DNA of 64,000 nucleotides from G963677085 sp963677085 (GTDB lineage: Bacteria; Planctomycetota; Planctomycetia; Pirellulales; Thermoguttaceae): the NCBI GenBank assembly GCA_963677085.2, contig CAXXFH010000004.1:3162001-3226000 (forward strand), given 5' to 3'. Positions within the stretch are counted from its first letter, which is position 1, and every line of letters begins with the position of its first letter. This document shows, one piece after another, positions 26,313 through 33,772 of this stretch. The position numbers and the translations under genes were made by a program. The notes below the pieces were generated by a model, which searched no databases, was not told the origin of the DNA, and was given only the letters and a program-made list of their open reading frames with translations.

Positions 26313-27704
26313 TTACTTGGTTGCCGGTGCCGGTTCGATCAAACCCAGGCTCCGGACTTTTTCAATCAACTCGGTTTCGCTGACGGGCTTGGTCACATAG
26401 CATTCGCATCCTTCCTTGAAGGATTGGAGGCAATGCTTCGAGTCGCGCAGTGCGGTGGTCATCACGACATTAACACTGTCGGCGCCAGTAATACCATGCT
26501 CCGCTTCCAGACAGCGAATGGCCTTCAGCGCGTCGTGCCCACTGGTACCGGGCATCATGATGTCGAGCGTAATGAGATCGTAAGGAGTTTTGTCTTCCAG
26601 AGAGAGCCGCACGGCGTCGATGGCCTCGCTGCCATCGTAGGCGAAGGTACATTGTCCGTAAGGCTCCAACATCGACCGCATCAATTCGCGGCACACGCGA
26701 TCGTCGTCGACGATCAGGAATCGTTTGGTCTTGGCCTCGGCCGGATCGGGGGCCGGCGCCGTCGTATCTGCATTGGCCGACGGGGCAGGGGGGGCCGTGG
26801 GTACAGCGGTGGAAGCGGCGGTGGGTTTAGTTGGCGCAGGCAGCCCTCCCAGCACTTCGCGAACTTGCTGGATGAACTTTTCGGCGTCCACGGGCTTCGT
26901 GCAGTAGCTTTCGCAGCCGTCGGCAAAGCAGGCGATGCACTGCTTGGTGTCGTCGACGGCCGTGGCCATAATCACCTTCACCCCTTCGTTGCCTTGAATG
27001 CCCTTCTCCTGCTCCAGCATGCGAATGGTTTTGAGCACATCGTGTCCACTGGTGCCAGGCATCATGATGTCGAGCACGACCAAGTCGTAGAGGGTATCGT
27101 CTTCCAAAGCGAGCCGCATGGCATCGATCGCCTCGGGACCATTATGGGCCAGTGTACATTGGCCGTAGGGTTCGAGCATTTCGCGCATCAACTCGCGGCA
27201 CACACGATCGTCATCGACGACCAAGAACCGTAGGATCCTGCCTTCGAAGTCCGCCGAAGCAGACGAAGGGCCGGCTTGGGGCTTCGATTCCGACGAGGGG
27301 ACACGCTCAGGCAACTCTCCCAGCAGTTGCCGAACCTGTTCGACAAAATGGTGGGGATCCAACGGCTTGGTGCAATAACATTCGCACCCTTCGGTGAAGC
27401 AGGCGACACATTGCTTCGTGTCGTCAACGGCCGTGGCCATGATTACCTTGGTGCCATCCGAGCCGCGGATGCCCGCTTCGTATTCCAACCGCCGCAACCG
27501 ATCGAGAGTTTGATGCCCATCGAGCATGGGCATCATAATGTCCAGACACACGAGATCGTATGGCTGGTTCTTTGCGATGGCATCTTTGAACAACACCAGC
27601 GCTTCCTCCCCATCGACGGCGAGATCGCAATACGCATATCGGGACAAGAGTGCCTTGAGCAACTCTCGGCAGGCCGGGTCGTCGTCAACAATCAGGAATT
27701 TCAC
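26313..27704 (-). CDS. Response-regulator protein made of three tandem receiver domains
   Basis: 463 residues with no output domain. REC1 ~1-127, REC2 ~157-287, REC3 ~327-452, joined by Ser/Pro- and Ala/Pro/Thr-rich linkers. Each has the acidic triad and phosphoacceptor: D55 ('LVCLDIMMP'), D212 ('LVVLDIMMP'), D381 ('LITLDIMMP'), and the conserved Lys at 113, 270 and 439. The three are close relatives, most likely internal duplications. All carry Cys near beta-4/beta-5 ('CFTEGCECYCTKP', 'CFADGCESYCTKP', 'FKEGCECYVTKP'). It lies 31 bp downstream of the hybrid kinase gene, its probable phosphodonor. It could act as a phosphate sink or as a multi-site scaffold. Confidence 0.9.
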   Translation of the reverse strand: MKFLIVDDDPACRELLKALLSRYAYCDLAVDGEEALVLFKDAIAKNQPYDLVCLDIMMPMLDGHQTLDRLRRLEYEAGIRGSDGTKVIMATAVDDTKQCVACFTEGCECYCTKPLDPHHFVEQVRQLLGELPERVPSSESKPQAGPSSASADFEGRILRFLVVDDDRVCRELMREMLEPYGQCTLAHNGPEAIDAMRLALEDDTLYDLVVLDIMMPGTSGHDVLKTIRMLEQEKGIQGNEGVKVIMATAVDDTKQCIACFADGCESYCTKPVDAEKFIQQVREVLGGLPAPTKPTAASTAVPTAPPAPSANADTTAPAPDPAEAKTKRFLIVDDDRVCRELMRSMLEPYGQCTFAYDGSEAIDAVRLSLEDKTPYDLITLDIMMPGTSGHDALKAIRCLEAEHGITGADSVNVVMTTALRDSKHCLQSFKEGCECYVTKPVSETELIEKVRSLGLIEPAPATK

Positions 27705-27735
27705 GACGGATATCCTCCGGTTTGGAATCGAAACG

Positions 27736-29751
27736 CTAGGTGGACGAACAGTTTATACCAGCAGCCATGGGCTGCTCAGAAATCGCTTGACGAAGCCGCT
27801 GTACGGCCGATGCCGCGTTGGAGATGTCGTGGCTTCGGGCCGCCAGTTGCACACGTAACGCACAGTCGGCAACCGCGGGACAGCCGGCCTTCGATGAGAG
27901 GGTTTTCATCTCACTGGCCGAGCTTTCCAGCTCGGAGAAGTCCTGCAGTTCCAACGCTTTGCACAGGGTTTTGAAACACTCTTTCAGTGTGTGGGGAGGA
28001 TCTTGGCGGTTGCTCATGGATTCGGCTCCACCAAGGCCTCCTTGCGCCAGGGTCGGCGATACATACTGTTGGAGTATCGTAACCAGCGCGTCGGGGGTGA
28101 TCGGTTTCGCCACGTGTTTATCGGCCCCGACCGCAAGGCACTGGTCGCGTTCGGCCGGTTGGTCGCCGCCTGTTAACGCTACAATCGGCAGGTGGCGACT
28201 GGCACCATTCTCAAGTTCGCGGATCCGGGCGATGGCTTCCAGGCCGTCCATTTCCGGCATTTGAATGTCGATGAGCAACAGATCGTATGCCGAACGGCCG
28301 AGCAAGTTCAACGCTTCGCGGCCGTTGCCTGCCAGATCGACGAAGCACCCTGCCCGGGCAAGCAGCATTTCGGCGAGCGTGCGGTTCAGTTGATCGTCGT
28401 CGGCCACCAATACGCGTGGCTTCAGCGATGCCGCGTCTCGGAACGTCGAACCATCGGGCACGGGCTTCGCGGCGTTGGGAACAATGCCAACCTGATCCGA
28501 GCCGGCGGGCCTCGTTTGGTTCTGGTATTTCTTCAATGGCAGGGTCAGCCAGAAGCAGCTTCCGTGTCCGGCGAGGCTGCGGAAACCGATTTGCCCTCCC
28601 ATGAGACTCACGAGTTGTTTGCAGATCGCCAAACCGAGTCCCAAACCGCCATAGCGGCGGGTGGCCGAACCGTCGGCCTGCGAAAAACCGTCGAAGATAA
28701 TCGCTTGGCGTTCCGGTGGAATGCCCACGCCCGTGTCGGTCACGGTAATCCGTACTGTTGCGTCGTCGGCGTGTTCTTCGTCGAGCGTGGCTTGGAGCTG
28801 GATATTTCCGCTTTCGGTGAACTTCACCGCGTTGCTTACCAGATTGATTAGTATCTGGCGGATGCGAGTGCGGTCGCCGCGTAGCCAGGCGGGCACGGAC
28901 GACACCACGTGGTATTGCAATCCCAGTTGTTTCTCTTTGGCACTAGGCCCGACCGCAACGAGGACTTCTTCGATTACTTCGTTGAGATTCAGAGTCGTAG
29001 GACGCAAGCCCAACTGGCCCGAACTCAGGCGCGAGTAGTCGAGCATATTGTTGATCAACGACAACAGCGACTTGCCGGCGTCCTGGATGTACTGCAAGCG
29101 GTCGAGTTGGTTTTCGTTGTGAGGATCTTTCATCAACAGTTGGGTGAAACCCAGGATGGCGTTCATCGGCGTGCGGATTTCGTGGCCGATATTTGCCATG
29201 AACTCACTTTTGGCGCGTTCGGCCGATTCGGCCTGATCGCGGATTTCGTCCAGCTCCCGTTGGGTGGCGCACAATTGGTTACTCATTCCGCGGAGCACCA
29301 CCTGCCCCAAGCGGTAGTCGATCTGGCTTGCCACGAGACGGCAAATGTCTTCGCGATCGAGCGGTTTTTCCACCAGCACATACGGCGTTCGGTTGCCGAG
29401 TTGCCTGCTGATTTCTCGTCGCGACGCGAGCGGGCAACCGGCCGGAGTGCACACTAGTATCGGTAACCGTGAGTCTTCCAGCCAAAGGCTTCGCGCGGCA
29501 TCCAGCCCCCCGGATTCGACGTCCAAAATGGCCGCCAGATAAGGTTGGTTCGCCCGAAGCGTTTGTCGCAACAGCGCTACGCCCTCTTTCGGATGACAAA
29601 CGGCGTCTACCTGCAAGCCATAGAGGGCGTCAAGCGGATTGTTGCCTTGCGCAGGTTCGTTGGGATCGCGATAGAGCATCTCGCGCAGCTGGCGATGAGT
29701 GGCCAAATCGCCATGCACGAGAAGAATTCGAATACACGATGCGGCATCCAT
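27736..29751 (-). CDS. Hybrid sensor histidine kinase with N- and C-terminal receivers and degenerate HPt tail
   Basis: 671 residues, no membrane segment, so cytoplasmic. Receiver-like domain ~5-145 retains D77 and K129 but its first acidic pair is altered ('LLVHGD'). HisKA ~183-245 with phosphoacceptor H190 ('MANIGHEIRTPMNAILGF'). HATPase ~293-408 with N307 ('NLVSNAVKF'), 'DTGVGIP' and 'GGLGLGLAI'. Receiver ~446-565 with D495 ('LLLIDIQMPEMDG'). The last ~75 residues look like an HPt helix bundle, but the position expected for the phospho-His is Ser613 ('ASEMKTLSSKAG'). It probably forms a pathway with the triple-receiver protein encoded next to it. Confidence 0.9.
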   Translation of the reverse strand: MDAASCIRILLVHGDLATHRQLREMLYRDPNEPAQGNNPLDALYGLQVDAVCHPKEGVALLRQTLRANQPYLAAILDVESGGLDAARSLWLEDSRLPILVCTPAGCPLASRREISRQLGNRTPYVLVEKPLDREDICRLVASQIDYRLGQVVLRGMSNQLCATQRELDEIRDQAESAERAKSEFMANIGHEIRTPMNAILGFTQLLMKDPHNENQLDRLQYIQDAGKSLLSLINNMLDYSRLSSGQLGLRPTTLNLNEVIEEVLVAVGPSAKEKQLGLQYHVVSSVPAWLRGDRTRIRQILINLVSNAVKFTESGNIQLQATLDEEHADDATVRITVTDTGVGIPPERQAIIFDGFSQADGSATRRYGGLGLGLAICKQLVSLMGGQIGFRSLAGHGSCFWLTLPLKKYQNQTRPAGSDQVGIVPNAAKPVPDGSTFRDAASLKPRVLVADDDQLNRTLAEMLLARAGCFVDLAGNGREALNLLGRSAYDLLLIDIQMPEMDGLEAIARIRELENGASRHLPIVALTGGDQPAERDQCLAVGADKHVAKPITPDALVTILQQYVSPTLAQGGLGGAESMSNRQDPPHTLKECFKTLCKALELQDFSELESSASEMKTLSSKAGCPAVADCALRVQLAARSHDISNAASAVQRLRQAISEQPMAAGINCSST

Positions 29752-29821
29752 GATTCGGCTCCTACCGGCTTACGCGCCGGTTGCCCCACTATCAATTGAG
29801 TCGAGTTAAAGGAGGTCGACC

Positions 29822-29983
29822 GTGAGCTTTCCTAGACCGGAGGCAACGAAACGATGTTCACCAAAGCACGGCGAACTTTCGTTGTCGGCCGAGAAGTCAG
29901 TCGGTTTTTCCTTCGGTACTCACTCAACAGCGATTCGCAACCAATTGGCGAATACTGACGGTCTCAGTGAGTATGTGTTCTGA
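29822..29983 (+). CDS. Possible small ORF with strong Shine-Dalgarno
   Basis: 53 codons from a GTG at 29822, preceded at 29807-29815 by AAAGGAGGT with 6-nt spacing, the best Shine-Dalgarno match in the window. The product begins VSFPRPEATKRCSPKHGELS; it has no signal peptide, helix or motif that I recognise and ends '...DGLSEYVF'. It is transcribed divergently from the hybrid kinase gene. The ribosome site is the only support, so it could be chance. Confidence 0.25.
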   Translation: MSFPRPEATKRCSPKHGELSLSAEKSVGFSFGTHSTAIRNQLANTDGLSEYVF

Positions 29984-30489
29984 GCGTGTTTTTGATCGAG
30001 GGGGCGTGTCGTGGTGGATTCGTCTGTTTGGTGAATTGCCCTCCAAAACATAGGACGTGGAACACCACGATGCCATGGGAATCGCGTAATATCCCGGAGT
30101 TTGCTGGGGGGGACTCGCCCCCAGTGGCGGCAAGGTGTGCTCTGCCCCCCAACGATTCTCAACCGTGCTTCATCAAAAGGCCCCCTATCGTCGGTTACAA
30201 CGATTGTGGCGATCGAGGCGATCGTGCAACGCTTCCACAGCGTTGTCGTCATGCAGACGCAGCATGTGAGTATCCGCAGGCGAGACATGGCGCGGCACAA
30301 TCGCTGCAATCAAACCACTTGAGGATCGGCCGGCAGATAGCTTGCCGACTTGTCGGGCCGTGTGTTGCGACGTATCTCGCGTTTCACTCCGAAAAAGGAA
30401 CGTTGTTTTTCAGGGCATCCTTGGCGAGAATTTCCCCACCGTGGGTACTAACAAATAGCTAATAGGTTTTTAACTTTAAAAGCATTGAA

Positions 30490-30699
30490 TGGATTGCAGG
30501 CCACACGTATTCTGAAAGCGTGGTGAGTGAGAAGAACTGGGACCGTTTTCTCTGGGAGCTTCGCAGGCCGAATCATTTCTCTTGCGGCTCTTTCCGCAAG
30601 CAGGCATTGTCCTGCAACTTATGCCCAATTGGCTTGTGTTTCCCCCTCACTGCTAGAAAGCCGCCAGAGCCCTCGCTGGCGGCTTTCTTCGTTTTCTTG
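30490..30699 (+). ncRNA. Candidate structured small RNA with intrinsic terminator
   Basis: About 200 bp with consecutive stem-loops and no coding frame: CCACACGT...AGCGTGG near 30502-30523, CTTGCGGCTCTTTCCGCAAG at 30581-30600, CAGGCATTGTCCTG at 30601-30614, and a terminator at 30656-30699. Upstream DNA is AT-rich (AATAGGTTTTTAACTTTAAA), as expected for a promoter. No match to tmRNA, RNase P RNA or SRP RNA hallmarks was seen. It may instead be a leader or terminator remnant. Confidence 0.35.
30656..30699 (+). terminator. Strong intrinsic terminator
   Basis: Perfect 12-bp stem GAAAGCCGCCAG / CTGGCGGCTTTC with an 8-nt loop, followed on the plus strand by TTCGTTTTCTT. The T-rich side is on the plus strand, so it ends plus-strand transcripts although the nearest downstream gene is on minus. 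Confidence 0.8.
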
Positions 30700-30808
30700 T
30701 CGATGCCGCTATTTCGGAGCGATGTATTGCTGACCTCAAAGATCGTCTGGGAACGGTAGTGAGCAACGTGACGAAACAACGTGATGGGGCACGCACGTTC
30801 GTAATTGC

Positions 30809-31513
30809 TCAACGGCCAAGACGACGCTGCAGAAGCAGTTCGGCCAGTAGCAAGTCGGTCGAGTCGTCGATATCGACCGATTCGTCCTTCGCCATTTCGT
30901 AGGCCAGGATTGTGTCGCCGTAGACGCTGCCCTTGTGCATCAGGCAGTCGTGGCGAAAGGCATAGATGGCCGGACCGTTGCGTGCCCAGAACGCGGGTTT
31001 GTGTTGCCGCAAATTCTTCCGCTCGTCCCATTGCAGATACGGCCGAACACACGGCCCCTCGCGGACCATCACGCTGTAAGGGTTGAACTGGTGGGGTACC
31101 CGAGTCACGCTCACTAGCGAATCCGCCTCGCTTGCATCTAGCAGTGCTATCGCTTCGTCGATGTGCCGCGCGGTTCGCAAGGGACTGGTGGGTTGCAGGA
31201 GCACAATGATGTCGGGCCGGAAGCCGTCGAGCGCTTCGAGCGTTTCCACCGCGTGGCGAATTACCGGCAGCGCCGGCGTATCGTCGCGTGCGAGTTGCTC
31301 GGGCCGCACGAAGGGACAGTCGGCCCCCAACTGGCGGGCGACCGCCAGAATCTCCTCGTTGTCGCTACTGACCACCACACGGTCTACCTGTTGGGCTAAA
31401 CGGGCCGCTTCAATCGTCCAACCAATCAACGGCCGACCGGCTACCGGAATGATGTTTTTGCGGGGGATCCCTTTCGAGCCACCCCGGGCGGGGAGCAAGG
31501 CCAACACGTTCAT
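30809..31513 (-). CDS. CMP-nonulosonate (acylneuraminate) cytidylyltransferase-like protein
   Basis: 234 residues from the ATG at 31513, the usual size for NeuA-type enzymes; a longer frame upstream is not protein-like. Nucleotide-binding signature 'LLPARGGSKGIPRKNIIPVA' at residues ~5-24; 'VVVSSDNEEI' and 'VLLQPTSPLRTARHIDEAI' follow, and 'DIDDSTDLLLAE' near the end. The family activates sialic, legionaminic, pseudaminic or Kdo-like sugars as CMP derivatives for surface glycans. Which sugar is made cannot be told, and no nonulosonate synthase gene is in the window. It is divergent from a surface-carbohydrate gene at 31775. Confidence 0.82.
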   Translation of the reverse strand: MNVLALLPARGGSKGIPRKNIIPVAGRPLIGWTIEAARLAQQVDRVVVSSDNEEILAVARQLGADCPFVRPEQLARDDTPALPVIRHAVETLEALDGFRPDIIVLLQPTSPLRTARHIDEAIALLDASEADSLVSVTRVPHQFNPYSVMVREGPCVRPYLQWDERKNLRQHKPAFWARNGPAIYAFRHDCLMHKGSVYGDTILAYEMAKDESVDIDDSTDLLLAELLLQRRLGR

Positions 31514-31774
31514 GGCTGCCACGACTCTGTCGGACACGCGTACTTGCCAGAAATCGTTCGCCTCCCGGCACGAATTGGGGGCTCGGGCCGTTGTAGCCGA
31601 AAAGCCGGCAGCCGCCCAGACCCGGTTGCGAGTGCCGGTGGGTTGCCATTGCCCGAACCGTTCGATACCGCTATAGTCCCCCCCTGTAGTGCAAACCTGT
31701 AAGAGTTTGTTTTTCGGACAAGAATTTTGGCGACCAACGGGAGCGGGTTCTTGCCTACCTTCGCTGAGGTACCC

Positions 31775-33109
31775 ATGTCGCGACCCGAAATCCTCTATTT
31801 CATCGAACATGTTGCTCGAGAGCTGGACATCGCCTGTGCCGTTCGGCATTTGGCGCGGGAGCGTCACGACGTCGACGTCCGGGTAGCCTCGCTTGTGTTC
31901 GATCGTCACGAGGCCGTCGCGCAATGCCAACCGCAGTTGATCACCGTTCCCTTCTTCTACTCGCAGGCCGACTTCGGCATACGCGACCTGCTTTTAGGTC
32001 GGCCGGGAGTTCCCTTCGTTAACCTGGCCTTCGAGCAGTTGCTTTCGAAGGTCACCCGGGTGCTCAAGCGTCCGAAAGACGACATTTCGCGCAAACACGT
32101 GCTGCACGTGGGCGCGGGGCAGTTTTTCGGTAGTTTTCTGCAACAATACGGCGTCTCGCCAGACAACATTGCGATTGCCGGTAGCCTTCCCTGCGCGTTG
32201 TACCGAGAGCCCTATCGTCACTTCTTCTCGGGCAAACGCGAGCAATTCGCTGCCCAATACGGTCTTGATCCCGATAAGCCGTGGATCTTTTTCCCGGAGA
32301 ATTTCGGCGCCGCGTTCTTCGAGGAGAGCACGATCGCCCATCGCGTGCGATTGGGGTGCGACCCGGCCGAGGTTCGTGCATATCGCGACTACGCTCGTGC
32401 GGCGTTTCGGGAGATCATGCCCTGGTGCCGGAAGGCCGCGCGGCTCGGGACGGCCGAAATTATTATCCGCCCCCGACCGGCCACCGCGCGCGAGGCCTTT
32501 ATCGGTGCCTATCGCGAAGTGGCGGGCGACGTGCCGCCGCGGAATCTGCATTTCATCAAAGAAGACTCCATCCGCGAATGGATCCTGGCGAGCGACGTGA
32601 TTGTGTCGTCGTACAGCACGTCGCTGGTCGAAGCGGCCGTGGCGGGCAAGCCGGTGGCCATGCTCGTGCCGCATGCCTTTCCCGAGTGCGTGCGAACCGA
32701 CTGGTGCGACCTGCCGTTGCACGTGACCACTGCGGAGCAATTCTTGCAGTTGGCTCGTTCGGCCGATCAGGTAACGGTATCTAAGTCGCTGATCAATTGG
32801 GCGAACGCCAACCTTCTGCCTGTTGGCGATCCGATTGCCGCGTTGGCCGACCTTCTGGCCGGCATCTGCAAAGGCCATCGTGCGGTTCCCACGGCCCCCC
32901 CTGCCCTGCCCTTGCCGGTGCGAATGCGCGAGGCGGTGAAGAACGTCGGCAAGCCATTCGAGCAGCTCTATCGCAGCGTCGTGCCCAAGAAAAACCTCGC
33001 CCGAGCGTCGTTCTACGAGACCGACCATTTCACGCAGGACGAAGTCGACCGTCGCACGGAAAGCTGGGCCGAACTGCTAGCCGACACCGTCCAACGCGAG
33101 GCGGCTTAG
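31775..33109 (+). CDS. Surface-carbohydrate biosynthesis protein, glycosyltransferase-B/epimerase-like fold
   Basis: 444 residues from the ATG at 31775 (TGAGG 6 nt upstream). No signal peptide or helix. Begins 'MSRPEILYFIEHVARELDIA'; the middle has 'GSLPCALYREPYRHFFSGKR' and 'IIIRPRPATA', and a late Gly/Ser/Glu block 'VSSYSTSLVEAAVAGKPVAM' as in the nucleotide-sugar site of UDP-GlcNAc 2-epimerase-like and capsule glycosyltransferases. Resembles proteins annotated as surface carbohydrate biosynthesis protein. With the divergent CMP-sugar gene it suggests a small surface-glycan locus. Exact reaction unknown. A CTCCCGTTGGTCGCC core (complement), shared with the P103 repeats, lies just upstream. 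Confidence 0.65.
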   Translation: MSRPEILYFIEHVARELDIACAVRHLARERHDVDVRVASLVFDRHEAVAQCQPQLITVPFFYSQADFGIRDLLLGRPGVPFVNLAFEQLLSKVTRVLKRPKDDISRKHVLHVGAGQFFGSFLQQYGVSPDNIAIAGSLPCALYREPYRHFFSGKREQFAAQYGLDPDKPWIFFPENFGAAFFEESTIAHRVRLGCDPAEVRAYRDYARAAFREIMPWCRKAARLGTAEIIIRPRPATAREAFIGAYREVAGDVPPRNLHFIKEDSIREWILASDVIVSSYSTSLVEAAVAGKPVAMLVPHAFPECVRTDWCDLPLHVTTAEQFLQLARSADQVTVSKSLINWANANLLPVGDPIAALADLLAGICKGHRAVPTAPPALPLPVRMREAVKNVGKPFEQLYRSVVPKKNLARASFYETDHFTQDEVDRRTESWAELLADTVQREAA

Positions 33110-33128
33110 GACTTCGTCGAATGGTTTC

Positions 33129-33165
33129 GGGTGCCATGGGCGACTTGTCCGCCTTTGCCGAACGA
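33129..33165. repeat. GGGTGCCA-type interspersed repeat, half copy D
   Basis: GGGTGCCATGGGCGACTTGT then CCGCC matches the left half of the 644-707 repeat. Located 20 bp after the preceding stop codon. Confidence 0.5.
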
Positions 33166-33175
33166 AGGACAGCAT

Positions 33176-33197
33176 GTAGGCTATGCTTCAGCATGGC
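33176..33197. repeat. Left arm of a 22-bp perfect inverted repeat
   Basis: GTAGGCTATGCTTCAGCATG followed by GC. Exact reverse complement of 33744-33765. Contains its own small palindrome ATGCTTCAGCAT. The pair brackets the small membrane-protein gene. Confidence 0.8.
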
Positions 33198-33206
33198 GCA
33201 CTACTC

Positions 33207-33233
33207 GCTCCCAAGCCGGAGCTTGGGAACCAG
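33207..33233. repeat. GGTTCCCAAGCT-type hairpin repeat
   Basis: CTCCCAAGCCGGAGCTTGGG followed by AACCAGG; hairpin of the same dispersed family as 18706-18733. It has a partner at 33688-33716 on the other side of the same small gene. Confidence 0.65.
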
Positions 33234-33363
33234 GAGATCTCGGCCCCCAGCCTCTGACCCCCAGTCCCTCAAGCAGCCTGATTGGCATGCCTGCGGCCGT
33301 GTGCGATAATCCAGCAAGCGTGTCGGAGCAATTCCCCAGACTATGGACCAGGAGCACGGACCA

Positions 33364-33663
33364 ATGAACCTGACGTTGGGTCAATTCATCGTATGGCTGA
33401 TCGTCGGCGCTCTGGCCGGAACTTTTGCCGGCCGACTGGTGACTTTCAAAAAAGAAGGTCTGGGACGCTGGACCAACATCGGCGTCGGTCTCGTCGGCGC
33501 ACTGATCGGTGGTCTGTTCGTCAGCATCTTCAACATCGACTTCGGCTTGGGCGAGATCAAATTCAGCGTCGCCGATTTGCTCGCCGCATTCATCGGTTCG
33601 CTGCTATTCATCGCCGTTTGGTGGCTCGTGCGATGGTATCGAGGGGGGAAGACGAACGATTGA
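33364..33663 (+). CDS. Small GlsB/YeaQ/YmgE-type membrane protein
   Basis: 99 residues from the ATG at 33364, which has AGGAG at 33350-33354; an in-frame ATG at 33343 lacks such a site. Three hydrophobic segments: ~6-22 ('FIVWLIVGALAGTFAGRLV'), ~37-55 ('IGVGLVGALIGGLFVSIF') and ~68-88. The Gly-rich GxxAG patterns are typical of the transglycosylase-associated protein family (PF04226), linked to stress responses in other bacteria but of unknown biochemical role. Flanked by inverted repeat pairs at 33176-33233 and 33688-33765. Confidence 0.75.
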   Translation: MNLTLGQFIVWLIVGALAGTFAGRLVTFKKEGLGRWTNIGVGLVGALIGGLFVSIFNIDFGLGEIKFSVADLLAAFIGSLLFIAVWWLVRWYRGGKTND

Positions 33664-33687
33664 GCGACCGGACCGGCGTCCGAATTT

Positions 33688-33716
33688 CTGGTTCCCAAGC
33701 TGGAGCTTAGGAACCA
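33688..33716. repeat. GGTTCCCAAGCT-type hairpin repeat
   Basis: CTGGTTCCCAAGCTGGAGCT followed by TAGGAACCA. Lies 25 bp after the small membrane-protein gene and may end its transcript. Confidence 0.65.
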
Positions 33717-33743
33717 GGGCAACTAAGAAACCAGGAAGACTAT

Positions 33744-33765
33744 GCCATGCTGAAGCATAGCCTAC
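33744..33765. repeat. Right arm of a 22-bp perfect inverted repeat
   Basis: GCCATGCTGAAGCATAGCCT followed by AC, exact reverse complement of 33176-33197. Ends 8 bp before the stop codon of the minus-strand DUF1559 gene. Confidence 0.8.
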
Positions 33766-33772
33766 GCCGAAC

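Larger units (their letters stand above)
29752..30808. other. 1.06-kb region without an assured gene
   Basis: Holds a possible 53-codon ORF (29822-29983), structured DNA ending in a strong terminator (30490-30699), and about 500 bp between them with no recognised content. Long open frames on both strands at 29920-30460 have no protein-like features. Confidence 0.4.

Noticed and set aside
26310..27233. 307-codon frame antisense to the triple-receiver gene
   Set aside because: Internal repeats simply mirror the three receiver domains; no start signal or protein family.
29920..30462. Overlapping frames on both strands between the kinase and CMP-sugar genes
   Set aside because: Neither has a signal, motif, regular composition or a ribosome site; treated as non-coding.
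30809..31930. Longer cytidylyltransferase starting at 31930
   Set aside because: The added ~139 residues overlap the divergent surface-carbohydrate gene and look unlike protein; NeuA-type enzymes start with the LLPARGGSKG region.
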